NCBI GenBank assembly: GCA_035236585.1
Contig: CP141128.1
Coordinates: forward strand, 53,805,257 to 53,869,256
From: Warburgia ugandensis
Lineage: Eukaryota; Streptophyta; Magnoliopsida; Canellales; Canellaceae
Reading direction: 5' to 3'
Length of the DNA: 64,000 bases
Position 1 is the first letter of the stretch. The number at the start of each line of letters is the position of its first letter. Position numbers and translations under genes: made by a program. Positions 44,465-55,130 of this stretch are shown piece after piece. The notes beneath the pieces are model-generated. The model was not told the origin of the DNA, searched no databases, and saw only the letters and a list, made by a program, of their open reading frames with translations.

Positions 44465-46110
44465 AACATTTTGCTAGTCTCAAGAAAAACATGAGAAAAA
44501 TCAATCTCAATATTCCAAAAATTATTTTCAAGTCAACTCTCTCTTTTTCTTAAAGAATTATCTTCAATCTATATCTATGAAATTTAGTATACTAATAAAA
44601 ATGAATGAAAAATTCGAAACCCTACTATATGGTAAATGCATTCCAATCAAGCTTTGATCTCAGTGTGGGTGTGTGTGTACAATGTACATATACAATAATC
44701 CATATCTATAAGTAAACTTCTAAATTTTGAACTCCATATGATATATGTTTTTGCCCTGAATCCTCACTAATGACATACAATTAGGGATAGAATCTATTAG
44801 ATAAATGGTTCAAATCATATGTCTCTTTCAAATATGTGAGCAATGTCAATAAAAACAAATTTATCTCACATATAATCATGAAGGAATGGGAGTTACTAAG
44901 GAATTTAAATTTTTTTAATCCCTTTTGAAAGGATAAGATGCCATTACCTTTGAACTTTTAGAAATACTCCTCTTTAAATCTTGTCTTTTCATATTATCCT
45001 TTATTCATGTTAGAATCAATAGGTCTTCAACTAGGACAATATGTAGACTTATGATAGGTTCAAAAGAAAGGGTATAAAGGGTATTAAAAATTCTTCAAAA
45101 ATAAGTAGAGGCCATTACTTTTGATAAATCTTCTTTACTTCATTTACCTTAAGTGAATATTTCTTTTTCCACTTTCTTGCATTCTTCAAACTTTTTTTTT
45201 TTTTTTTTTGAATCTCTTTTATGAACATTTCTTTTCTTGATATTCACTTTTATTCTTTTATTACAACTAAAAAGTACATCTTTATTCATCTCAACATATC
45301 TTTCGAAGAAAATAGGTACTGGATATATTATACTAGGTCAATATGGGTAAAGGTTAATTTGGGCGAGAAAAGAAAAGGCTTATATTAAAGGCTTAATTTG
45401 GTTAACTAAGGGTAAAACTGCTTTATTGGTTAGGCTTTATATATCTAGGTTAATACCAAGGATGGCCTAGATCATTTCCTAAGTTTCCTCTAATCTATCA
45501 GATTCAATGAACTTCTAGAATTTTAAAGTTAATACTCTAATAATTTAGGTAATTAGCCAAATTTAAAACTTGATGGGATCAAATTTTTCTTTAAGTACAT
45601 TGAAGAAAATTAAGAACATTTATAACCTCTCAAAAAGAATGAACGGCTCTAAAACTCAGTTAGGTTATAAGTCTACACAAAATTTCTTCTAAATCTTTAA
45701 GTTATAACTACTTATCAATTTAGACTATGTATATGCAGTTGTGAGTATAAATGTGATTTGAGATTTTGACATGAGTAAAATGATTAATTAATCATATACA
45801 ATTTCATTAATAAGTCAAAATTTTCTAGATTATAATCCAACTCTCATCATAGTGTAGGTATTGACCTGAAAATTTTCCAAATTTTCAAAAGAAATTCAAT
45901 TTTCAAAATTTTTTGGAAAATCAAGGAAATTAGCTAAAAATCTAAAAAAACAAAAATTTGTTAGAATTCTACACTTCCCAACCTAAAAGAAATATTGTTC
46001 CCAATGTTTAGAAAGTATGACCTAAAATGAATATGAGTGATGTAGAACACTAAGACTTTCTAAAAAAGCTCTGAGTTGCCTCCGAGTGAATGCTAAGTTT
46101 AAGATCTTTA
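44465..46110 (-). mobile_element. E2 3' non-coding region
   Basis: Aligns directly, in pieces, with the E1 3' non-coding region (12.9-14.7 kb). Examples: AACTAGGACAATATGTAGAC near 45030 with the related phrase at 13345, and ATATTGTTCCCAATGTTTAG at 45991 with ATATTGTCCCAATATTTTA at 14279. An 18-bp T run lies at 45192-45209. No coding content. Confidence 0.6.
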
Positions 46111-46133
46111 GCTAGACATGGGCTATAACTAAC

Positions 46134-47700
46134 TTATATATCTAAACCTGATTCTAACCTTAACAATGAAATAGGAATTTTTTTCATTTTTTTACGGCAC
46201 TTTAGAATTTTGTAATAGTTGATATATTTCCTCCATCTTGTAAAGTTTTCTAGTGGTACCTTTATGACACAGTAGATCACCACAATTGTAAATTTAGTGG
46301 GACCACATTGATGATCCCCCATCTTCAAAATTTCTTGGTAGTCAATATATGGCCTTAAAAATTTAGGTGGTAGTATTATTATAATAATATGAACTGCCAT
46401 GAATTTAAATTATATTTGACCATATGGAGATGGATGGTCCTTTTCTTGATCAAATTTAGGGATAACAATGACAAATTTATTCAATTTATCTTTTTCCTCC
46501 ATTTCCCTTACATTGTCCTTAAAAGCTTGTTCTTGATCAAACCCTGATTATCTTCTATTAGATACCCTCTAGTTGATGTAGGGTTAGTATCAATAGACCC
46601 TTTCTCTTCCTATTCTGCAAGCATGAATAAGATCTCAAGCAAGCCTAAATTAATATCTAATGGTTGTTCAAATAGGTCTGTAGGTCCTAATCAGGTACCA
46701 CTTCTACATGACATGGCTCAATTAGAATATTAGGCTCTGTAGGGATTCTATTCTGGCTTACCATTAAGAAGTGTTTATTAATGGCACAATCTCCAACAAT
46801 TCCTTCACCTTCTCAATGGATGTGCCTTCATCAAATTCATAAAATAAGAAGGACATGAATTGAGTGGATCTAGGTTGGAGATTTCTAAGGATTCATTCTC
46901 TTCCTCAATGGATGTCTCTTTATCATAATCATAACAATGACTTAGATCTGCATTGAGTATATCTATATTGGAGGTTTGTATGGATGGTTGGGAACTTTGT
47001 AGCTAAGAATGATCACATTAAATTTCCATTCTATCATCAATAATAATTGTCTCCTCATTATTCCCATATGATTCACATTCTTCAAACTTTTCCATAAATG
47101 CTTGAGTGTTGACTTTAGTTTCAGCGCCCTATTTTCCCTTATTAATATAGAGTCGATCCATCTCTTCATGGCATTGTTTAGTCGATTCGATAAATAACCT
47201 AAGGGTCTTGTCTAATGTTTGTTCCTTTTGTGCTAAATGCATTGACCCAAAAGGCACATACTATTGTATCTTAGGAGTACTAGGAAAGGATTGATTAGGT
47301 TAGAACCATGATCATTGTCCTTGATTTTCTTGATAATTTTGGTAGGGTTGGTCAAGGTAGGACCATGCTTATTCTTCATGATATCATTTATAATCCTAAG
47401 ACCATGGTTGTTCATGATGCCTAGCCTATCCATTATTGTCTTGGTAATTTGTCTCAATATAGTAGTTGTTGATAGGTTCTGTGAATGCATGAGGTGCATC
47501 TATTGGCTCTTAATAATATCTATTATATGTGGAGCTTGCTGGCCATGCAGAAGTGGGATATTATGGTTCAGAATAGGCACAGTAATTATTTTACTAAGGT
47601 TTTGGATATGACTCATTATCTTGCTTTGAGGCAAATAACCTATCCAATGTACTAGTCATACTTTATCTATCCCCTTCTTGATAGTCCATTGTAATCAATT
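46134..47700 (-). pseudogene. E2 gag-like remnant
   Basis: Minus-strand pieces in the position of E1 gag. About 47165-47250 reads QKEQTLDKTLRLFIESTKQC, resembling the Gag coiled-coil entry of this clade (E1: RKQSLEETLNLF). About 47240-47500 is an Asn-rich stretch with NQSFPSTPK, like the Asn-rich linker in E1. The frame at 46963-47169 continues after it. The frame at 46134-46400 is not recognised. I could not find a protease active site (DLG..NLLPY) or any RT, RNase H or integrase motif. Many stops. Confidence 0.55.
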
Positions 47701-48837
47701 CTTATATACAACAAAATAAATCATTGTACACAACAAATGAGTACTTTTTTATTTTAAAATGAGAAAAACTACCCTGACTAATGCAACCTAACTGCTAATG
47801 ATGGACAATGATAGAGCACAAAATTTAAACAACTTAAGGCTAGCAAGTTGATAATTTAAAATTTTTGAATTTGTGCGAGGAGAAGATTTTAGATTAGCCT
47901 AATCAAATGCTTCTCCACACTTTTAGACTTGCCCCAACTCTTACTAGTTAGATCCTTACCTAACAAATAGCTTCATAGCCCTCCTCAACTAGGCATTGGT
48001 AGTCTGAGTCATAAAATGTGATGGTAGAGCTAGTCGTTTAAATAGCAATGTAGTCAATTAGACAGGGGCCACTGGAGTGGCAATGGGTCGCCTCCTTCCG
48101 AGAGTCTCTTCTAATTGATTTTAAATTAATTTGGAAGGGTGAGTTACGTGCTTATGATGTTTATCCTAGGTGGGCTAAGAGGTAGTGATGAAATCCACCA
48201 TTAATCTTGTGGGGTTGGGTGTCCTTACTAATTATCATACTACAAGGTAGTTCAATCAACATATAAATTACCTCAAGTGATAGATGTGCCCTAAAATGCA
48301 ATTAAGAACAATAAACTCATGCAAACCCTAAAAGTACAACAATTATAAAATTTGTTTTCTATATGCAATTACGTTGCAAATCAATGCAAAGTTATTACAA
48401 ATATGCAAACCCTAAGCCAAGAATTTTAAGGAGTGAGGATTCCTCACATTGGCATCTTGGATAAGATCTTCTCGTACAAGGGTGGCACCATTTACATTTC
48501 ACCTCCACTTCCAGGTTATGATGGTGTACCCTTGACTTGTATTATTACAACCCTTTTAAATGAATTGTCATTAATGCAAAATATAATGTATCCTCACTAT
48601 AATTCAGTCAAAATAAAAATATGGCTATCCTAATTGAGATCCTCCTTGAATTCCTCTTTTTCCAATTTTATACAAAATAAAAATTGCAATAAGTACCTAA
48701 TTCAAGAAATAGACTGATTATGTTCTAAGAAAATTTTAAAAAATGAACGTAAAACTTCCTAAATAATTTTATTTTTTAAAATTTTGTTAAATTTTATCAA
48801 AAATTCATTGTGGATCCCTAGAATGACTTAAAAAACT
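47701..48837 (-). mobile_element. E2 5' leader
   Basis: Region between gag and the 5' LTR. About 47690-48130 aligns with the E1 leader at 16780-17290. The rest (48130-48837) has no recognised content. No clear primer-binding site next to the LTR edge at 48838. Confidence 0.6.
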
Positions 48838-49847
48838 TGTTGATTGTTTTCTGCAAGTACTTAGGCTATTGTAATACAAGTTATGCAACTATAGGTCAAT
48901 CTCACGAGGAATCAACTTATTAGAGATGGAGTTTAAATAAAATTTAAATACCAACTAATTGAAAAAAAATATTAAATAATAGTGAACATCAAAATTTAGA
49001 TCTATTATATAAATCAACATTATACAATTTCAAGTTCAAAAAGATAGAAAATTAAACTAAATAACAAATAACATCAACTTCCCTAACTTGATTATGTAAA
49101 TTTCTTCAAATATGGTCTCATCAAACTCAATTGGCCTTAATGAATCTCTCACTAATACCTTTGATTAAGCATCCAACGGTTGGATTGTTCAGACTTTTAA
49201 AATTTTGAACTAAGGAAAGATTTTTGGTTGTGGAAGGCATTGATAAAAATTTTGAATTTGGATTGAAGATCAGGACTAATGGATCAGCTAGGAATTATTC
49301 TAAGATGAATATTTGATAATTGATTTGAAATTTGATGAGAAATAGCTCAAGAAATAAAGTGATCTTGCTGGTTAAAGCTTAAATGTTGATTCGTTAGGCT
49401 TTAATCAAACAAGATTTTATTGTTTTATTCCTGGTCTAATTCAAGAACAAAATAGAACCTAGATAGGACAAACCTGGAATAAGATTATCATAAATAAAGA
49501 AAAAGACAAAGTAGGGATCTGAATGAAATTAAATTAAAGTACAAAGGCAAAACTAGAAATTTTCTAGTTTCCTAGTTTTGATCAAACGAAGAAGAGAAAC
49601 AACTCAAGGTGGATGACGATGAAGAGGGAATGGAAGCCAAAGGGAGAGTAAGAGAACTTGGTGAAACCCCGAGTTGGGTTTTCTCCAAAATAATGTAAGG
49701 AATGGAAAAGCAAGGATTTGTTATAAAAATTTATGAAAATTAAAAAAAATAAATAAATCATAGAAGATCATGAAAATCACAATTTAAACAGGGGAAACTA
49801 ATGACAAACAATGAAGAATACGGAAACAAAATAGTGATGGAACGTAT
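48838..49847 (-). mobile_element. E2 5' LTR, interrupted at 49847
   Basis: Begins TGTTGATTG and matches the E2 3' LTR up to GTGATGGAACGTA, where a chromovirus LTR starts. The other half or so of this LTR, corresponding to 43430-44452, is not found on the far side of that insertion. Confidence 0.8.
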
Positions 49848-50243
49848 TGTGATGACCCGGGTTTTCCCATGCAATTTTAAATGCAATATCTAATTCCTAA
49901 GGCGGGATGCATCCCTATTTGAAAACTATTTTATAAAAACCATGCAATGCAGTGGAAAATCTTTAGTTTTAAACTCATTTTGAAAACCCCGAGTGTCATT
50001 TGCTTTCACAACAACCAAAATAGCTTTTGAAAAACTTTAGAAATCATAAATGTTTTTCCCCAGGTCTATCCAGTCACAGCACACAGCCCAACTGTAAATA
50101 AATACAAATACATGTCCAAAGAGTAGAGAGTTTACTCACATGTATAGTTGTCTCCTTTTGATCTACTTGCTCGTAGCACTAATATCTCCTGAGGCGTCTT
50201 CTATTTGTCAGTGGAACTATCCTGAAAAATGTTAAGGATAGGG

Positions 50244-50262
50244 TGAGTATATACTATACTCA
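50244..50262 (-). other. LTR hairpin e
   Basis: TGAGTATA (50244-50251), loop TAC, TATACTCA (50255-50262), followed by GTAGG. 396 bp from the LTR 3' end. Confidence 0.8.
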
Positions 50263-52178
50263 GTAGGAGTTTATCACTACTAGTTTTGCAATGCATGCTA
50301 TGTTTAAAATCATATGCTCTTAAAAACATGTGCATGTTCGAACAATCATGTTCAATATTGATATTAAAAACCACTATCGAACTGAAATACTGACGACTTA
50401 AAGAATAGCATAATCTAAGTCGAAAGTATCATATATCATAAACATAATGATATGCATAAGATGCTCCACTAAATCCAACTCATGGATATCTTGTATGGTC
50501 GGCCAACCTCATGTCATGCCATATGCAATGCAAGTAAATCCTCAAACCATAGGGCCCAACTATGCTCACGACCTCACCACCGTGTGGTCCCCGGGTACTT
50601 AGGGACACAGGGTCATATACCTCCACGGGGCATATGACACTTCGACCCAGTGCCGTCACACCAGTGGTAGCCCCCTGTACCACATGCAGTCGAAGCAGGG
50701 ACATGCCCTTTTTGGGTGTGGTACCCATCCACCTAATAGTGGTAGAGGCTGGGAGGCCACCCCAGACCTCTTGGCATAGCGCCCACAAGCGTATTAGCCC
50801 AAATCATATACGATCAAACAAGCCAAAAACCTCTTTTTCAAAACCTGTCCTCTTTGGGTCCCTCACAACTGCCTGGCCCTCACAACTGCCTTTCCAGCGT
50901 CTTTTGGGCACTCCAGCGTCTTTTGGTAACCCTCAAGGACATGCAATTTTGCAAGAACTCAATGCTTACAAATCATGCAATATATGCAATTATTTGCAAA
51001 ACATGTCTATGCATAATGTATTTATCATATGCATGCTGAATTCATTTATATGCTAAACAAGTCATAAAATAAGTCATGCTAAACAAGTCATATACGTATA
51101 CTTAAAACATGCAGTCTCAAAACAATCATGGCTCCTTTTAAAAGTCTAGTAGCGATAGAGCACCTACCTCAAAGTCTCCTAGAGTCGCGTCCTTTATCAC
51201 TTCAACCCGTCCCCGGGTCTTGTTTATAAACTCCTGGGTATGAATGGATACAAGGAGTCCTTATCAATTTCAATTTATTACATTGCTAGATCTGCCTTTT
51301 AGGGTCCATGGGTCCTTGCCTAATTTATTGTCAGGCTAGATCCTATGATGTGGATCTACTATTCAATAGTTAAACTGTCTAATTCATTGTCAGGCTAGAT
51401 CCTATGATCTGGATCTACTATTCAGGCTAGATCCCAGGACACCCATGCATCCTAGTTGAACTGTGACCGCCTCACGTGCGTGCGGCCCAAAGGCCGTGCT
51501 AGGGACTGCATTTTGCACGCTCACATGCAAACTCAAGCGACGCGCTATGACGCACATCCTAGATGGCATCGCACGGTCGCACCTTGGGTGTAACATGGTG
51601 CGTCTCAGCTCCCAGGGCACCCTGTGTATCCTGGTCGAGCCAGGACCCGTGCCCCATGTCGTGTGCACACCCAAAGGCCGCACCTAGGACAGTGTACGCA
51701 TTTGTCGTACGCCTGGAACCCATCCCAGGGACCTTGTCCCAGGCACAACATGCAGCATGGCATCCCTAGGACGCCTTGTTCGTGCAGGGCCAGCCCAAGC
51801 CGGCTTCAAGCATTTTCTGGCCAGGAAACCCGGCTGGAAAACTGTTGGGAAAAGAACTAGATCCGGTATGGATCTGGCCTAGGGGAAGCACACGAAGAGA
51901 AGGTAGGGGAAAATTGGCTTACTTGGGTGGCCTGGGGACGCCCTTTTTCCCGGTGGTGGAACCCTCGTTCCTGAAAACCTTACGTTGCTGGGAAACTCGA
52001 AGAAGGGGGGAAACTCCATTGCTAAGACCAGAAAGAAGAGAGGAAATGGGAGAATGGCTGGCCTGACTAGGGCCTGGCCATTGCCGAAAATTGCAAAAAG
52101 ACGGGTTTCCGGTAAAAAGCCGAAAACCCCAGTCCAAAAGTTGCCGAAAAATGTGTTTTTGGAGAGGGGGAGATGGGG

Positions 52179-52186
52179 CTTTTATA
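52179..52186 (-). promoter_or_regulatory. TATA box, unit A
   Basis: Minus strand reads TATAAAAG within CTCTATAAAAGCCCCATCTC, a good match to a plant TATA box in LTR sense. Confidence 0.6.
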
Positions 52187-53510
52187 GAGGGGAGAAGGCG
52201 GTGCCCCTCAATGGCGGTGCTGCCATGGTGGTGGCAGATTTCTCTGGAAAAATCAGGATTTGAGGGTTTCTGGAGAATTCATTTATATGCTAAACAAGTC
52301 ATATATCAAATTAAGTCATATTAATCAAGTCATATAATTTATACTTAAAACATGCATTCTCAAAACAGTCATGGCTCTTTTTAAAAGTCTAGTAGCGATA
52401 GAGCACCTACCTCAAAGTCTCTTGGAGTCGCGTCCTTTATCACTCAACCCGTCCCTGGGTCTCATTTATAAACTCTTGGATATGAATGGATACAAGGAGT
52501 CCTTATCAATTTCAATCTATTTAGACATTAGATCGCTAGATCTGCCTTTAGGGTCCATGGTCCTTGCCTAATTCATTTGTCAGACTAGCTCCCATGATGT
52601 GGATCTACTATTCAATGGTTAACTCTATAAATTGTCCTCTAATCCTATCCTTATAGTCTCATTAGGCCGGCGTGCCCCAGTTCCCAGGACACCCGTGCAT
52701 CCTGGTTGAACCGCATCCTCCTCACGTGTGCACACGCCTAAAGGCCATGCCAGGGACCGCATTTTGCACGTGCACATGCATGCACAAGCGACGCTATGAT
52801 GTGCATCCTGGATGGCATCGCATGGATGCACCTTTGGTGTAGCATGGCGTATCTTAGCTCCCAGGGCACCCCCTGCATCCTGGTCAAGCCAAGACCCATG
52901 CCCCATGTCGCGCGAGCACTTGAAGGCCGCACCTGGGACAGTGTACGCACTGTCGTATGCCCGGAACCCATCCCAGGGACCCTGTCCCAGGCGTATGTGG
53001 AGCATGGCGTCCCTGGGACGCGTTGTTCATGCAGGGCCGACTGGAACCGGTTTTAGAGCGTTTTTTGGCCAGGAGACCTGGCTGGAAAACGGCTGGGAAA
53101 AGAGACACCTGGTTTCATACAGGGCCGGCTGGAACTGGCTTGGTTGTTTTCTGGCTAGGAAGACTGGCTGGGAAAAGGACCAGATCCGACATGGATCTAG
53201 CCTGGGGAAAGCAAAATAGAAAGAAAAAGGGGAAAAACCGCTTACCTGGTAGCCTAGGGATGCCCTTTTTTCCAGCGGTGCGTTTCCCTCCACGCTTGCT
53301 GGAGTCTATGTTGTCCAGAACCCATGAAGAAGGGGAAAACCCCAACTTCCGATGAAGCCAGAGGAACAAGAGGGGAGGTGGGGAGAATGGCTGGCCTGAC
53401 TTGGGCCTGGCCGTTGCCGGAAAATGCAGGGAACTGGGTTTCCGATTCTAGCCAAAAACCCCAGCCCCAATGACTAGAAAACTCGTGTTTTCGTGAGGGG
53501 GGAGATGGGG

Positions 53511-53518
53511 CTTTTATA
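53511..53518 (-). promoter_or_regulatory. TATA box, unit B
   Basis: The same CTCTATAAAAGCCCCATCTC context as in unit A, 1332 bp away. Confidence 0.6.
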
Positions 53519-53920
53519 GAGGGGAGAAGGCAGTGCCCCTCAATGGCGGTGCCGCCATTTGCGGTGGCAGATTTCTCTAGAAAAATTAGGATTTGAGGGT
53601 TTCTGGAGAAATCTGACGAGGAAGATGACAAGGGGTGCCGTTATCAAAACGCCCCTGCATTTTTGTTCTTTTTCGTTTTTCTGTTTAATTTACAAAACTG
53701 CCCCTGATCTTTAAACGACCGTAACTTCTTCATACGAACTCCATTTTTGGAATTATTTAAGGCGTTCAATTCTATTTTTTGAGTAGAATCTAATGGTACC
53801 AAGTTTCCTCACAAATTCCTTCATTTACTATTTTAAATAAAGTGAAACATTTAACACAGTTTATTTCTCATAAAATGTCCAATTTTTGTTAAAAATAGCG
53901 TAAATTGCTCGGGTATTACA

Positions 53921-54485
53921 CCTTCACATTTTTCTTTCTCTTCTCCCTTCTAGTCCAACACATCCAATCCTATATTGAGGATGTCTTGGTTACTTTCCCA
54001 TTGACATTCATTTATATTTCCATTTATTCTATCTCAGATTTATCCTTTCTTTCCTATCTTATATCTCTTAGATTCTAATCTTACTTTAGAAGATGTTGAC
54101 TTTCTAATTCTCAAACCCTCGCCCTTCATCTTGTTATCTTCTAGATCCAATCTTCTTCTATTACTTGTTGACTTTCTTAATCCCTAGAAATTCCTAGGAT
54201 TCCTATCACATATATTGTATACTCTTACCTATCATACAGTTATCTTGATTTCCACTATGACTAAGTCAAAGAGAGATGTCCAAATCTAGAGGTTCATTGA
54301 ATATGGACATCTTCTGCCTCTTGGTCCAAAAATTGTCCAAAAAGATAGTCTTATAGCTAGTTTAAAGACTTAAACTCTAATTCTAAAGCATTCATGGTCA
54401 TTCTATAACCAATAGAGCTAACTTGCTTCTGTTGTCAATCTCATGTAAAATAAATATTTATATCATAAAATTTAAATTTTTTACA
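53921..54485 (-). mobile_element. Tekay/Del-like 3' LTR, start portion
   Basis: In sense the LTR begins TGTAAAAAATTT (54485) directly after the end of pol and a purine-rich GAAGGTAGAA. Only about 565 bp remains before the GC-rich LTR. No further content recognised. Confidence 0.5.
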
Positions 54486-54595
54486 TTCTACCTTCATAAA
54501 AATTTCATCCTCTAAATTTTTTATTAGCTTTGTCAATGGTTTAGGAAACCCTCGCCCTTCACTTTCTGCTTCCCAAGTGGCTTCTTTTTTACTTA
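54486..54595 (-). pseudogene. Tail of a Tekay/Del-like pol (end of integrase) and polypurine tract
   Basis: Minus-strand reading from 54584: EATWEAE, then, about 15 codons on, NLEDEIFMK. The end of Tekay/Del pol typically reads ATWE.E...YP.LF, a stop, and then FEDEIF ahead of the purine tract and LTR, so this is the C-terminal end after the chromodomain. All the rest of gag-pol is absent. The sequence passes directly into 5' leader on the right. Confidence 0.7.
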
Positions 54596-54812
54596 TAGTA
54601 TTGACATAAGATTGTTTTTTTTTTCTTTTTTATTTATAGTATTGACATAAGATTGTTTCTTTTTCTTTGTTTCCTTAAAGGAATTTGGAAATTAAACAAT
54701 AAATGACCCAGCAAGTTTTTATTCATTATTGTCTATTGGACCTAGGACTTGTTTTCTCATTATTGAAATTCATGGTTTCTCAAGTTGTTTGGCTGTGAGC
54801 TATATAAACTAT
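54596..54812 (-). mobile_element. Tekay/Del-like 5' leader fused to pol end (internal deletion)
   Basis: Non-coding leader between the primer-binding site and the deletion point. It carries a 41-bp tandem duplication (TTATAGTATTGACATAAGAT at 54593 and 54634) close to the fusion. Confidence 0.6.
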
Positions 54813-54824
54813 GCTCTCATACCA
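54813..54824 (-). promoter_or_regulatory. Primer-binding site of a Tekay/Del-like element (initiator-Met tRNA)
   Basis: GCTCTCATACCA on the plus strand is TGGTATGAGAGC on the minus strand, one mismatch from TGGTATCAGAGC. It lies two bases from the LTR end, which fixes element orientation as minus. Confidence 0.75.
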
Positions 54825-54826
54825 AA

Positions 54827-55130
54827 TGTGACACCCCAAATTTTTAAAGGAAATTTTTAAAATTTTATTTGAAATTGATCAGGATCTTGAGAATTTTTTT
54901 TATTTTAAAAACATTTTAAAAGATGTATCATATGTATTAGTTTTCAAAATTGTTCTTCCAAGCCCGGGTGCCTTGTTAAAACTCCACATATAACAAAAAC
55001 AAGCAGATAAGAACAAGCACTTTCAAGACCTGCTAGTCATAGCCCAAACAACCATAAAGTTACCATAACCATATGATGAAATTCTAATATTCATAACACA
55101 ATCTATAGTCTTAACCATTCCACATCTTGT
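54827..55130 (-). mobile_element. Tekay/Del-like 5' LTR, end portion
   Basis: Starts TGTGACACCCC at 54827 and matches 35231-35525 directly. The LTR should extend right; I could not find its start. Confidence 0.6.

Larger units (their letters stand above)
51038..53608 (-). repeat. Tandem duplication of a 1.24-1.33-kb LTR segment
   Basis: Unit A is 51038-52274 and unit B is 52275 to about 53608. Both begin GAATTCATTTATATGCTAAA and end with the phrase GATTTGAGGGTTTCTGGAGA. They share AGTCTAGTAGCGATAGAGCA, GGAGTCGCGTCCTTTATCAC and GGAACCCATCCCAGGGACC, and both contain a minus-strand TATA box. B is longer mainly because of an 88-bp internal repeat (53032 and 53120, CAGGGCCG). A has its own 59-bp repeat (51321 and 51380). 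Confidence 0.9.
49848..53920 (-). mobile_element. Large chromovirus LTR with GC-rich, duplicated promoter segment
   Basis: About 4.07 kb, minus orientation. In sense it starts TGTAATACCCGAGC (ending 53920) and ends CCGGGTCATCACA (49848). The first 280 bp in sense (TGGAGTTCGTATGAAGAAGT, then GGGGCAGTTTTG) aligns with 57210-57275 at the start of outer LTR O (TGGAGTTCGGATGGAAGAGA, then GGGGTAATTTTG). The left 200 bp aligns inverted with 63790-63985. It is much richer in GC than its surroundings over 50.5-53.6 kb. The many overlapping frames there (up to 164 residues) have no domain and reflect fewer chance stops. The 5 bp on the two sides (CGTAT, CCTTC) do not match. Confidence 0.8.

Noticed and set aside
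50480..53631. Cluster of many overlapping reading frames, up to 164 residues, on both strands
   Set aside because: They lie in the GC-rich part of an LTR, overlap each other in all frames, show no domain and are repeated with the tandem units. Chance frames in GC-rich DNA are the simplest explanation.
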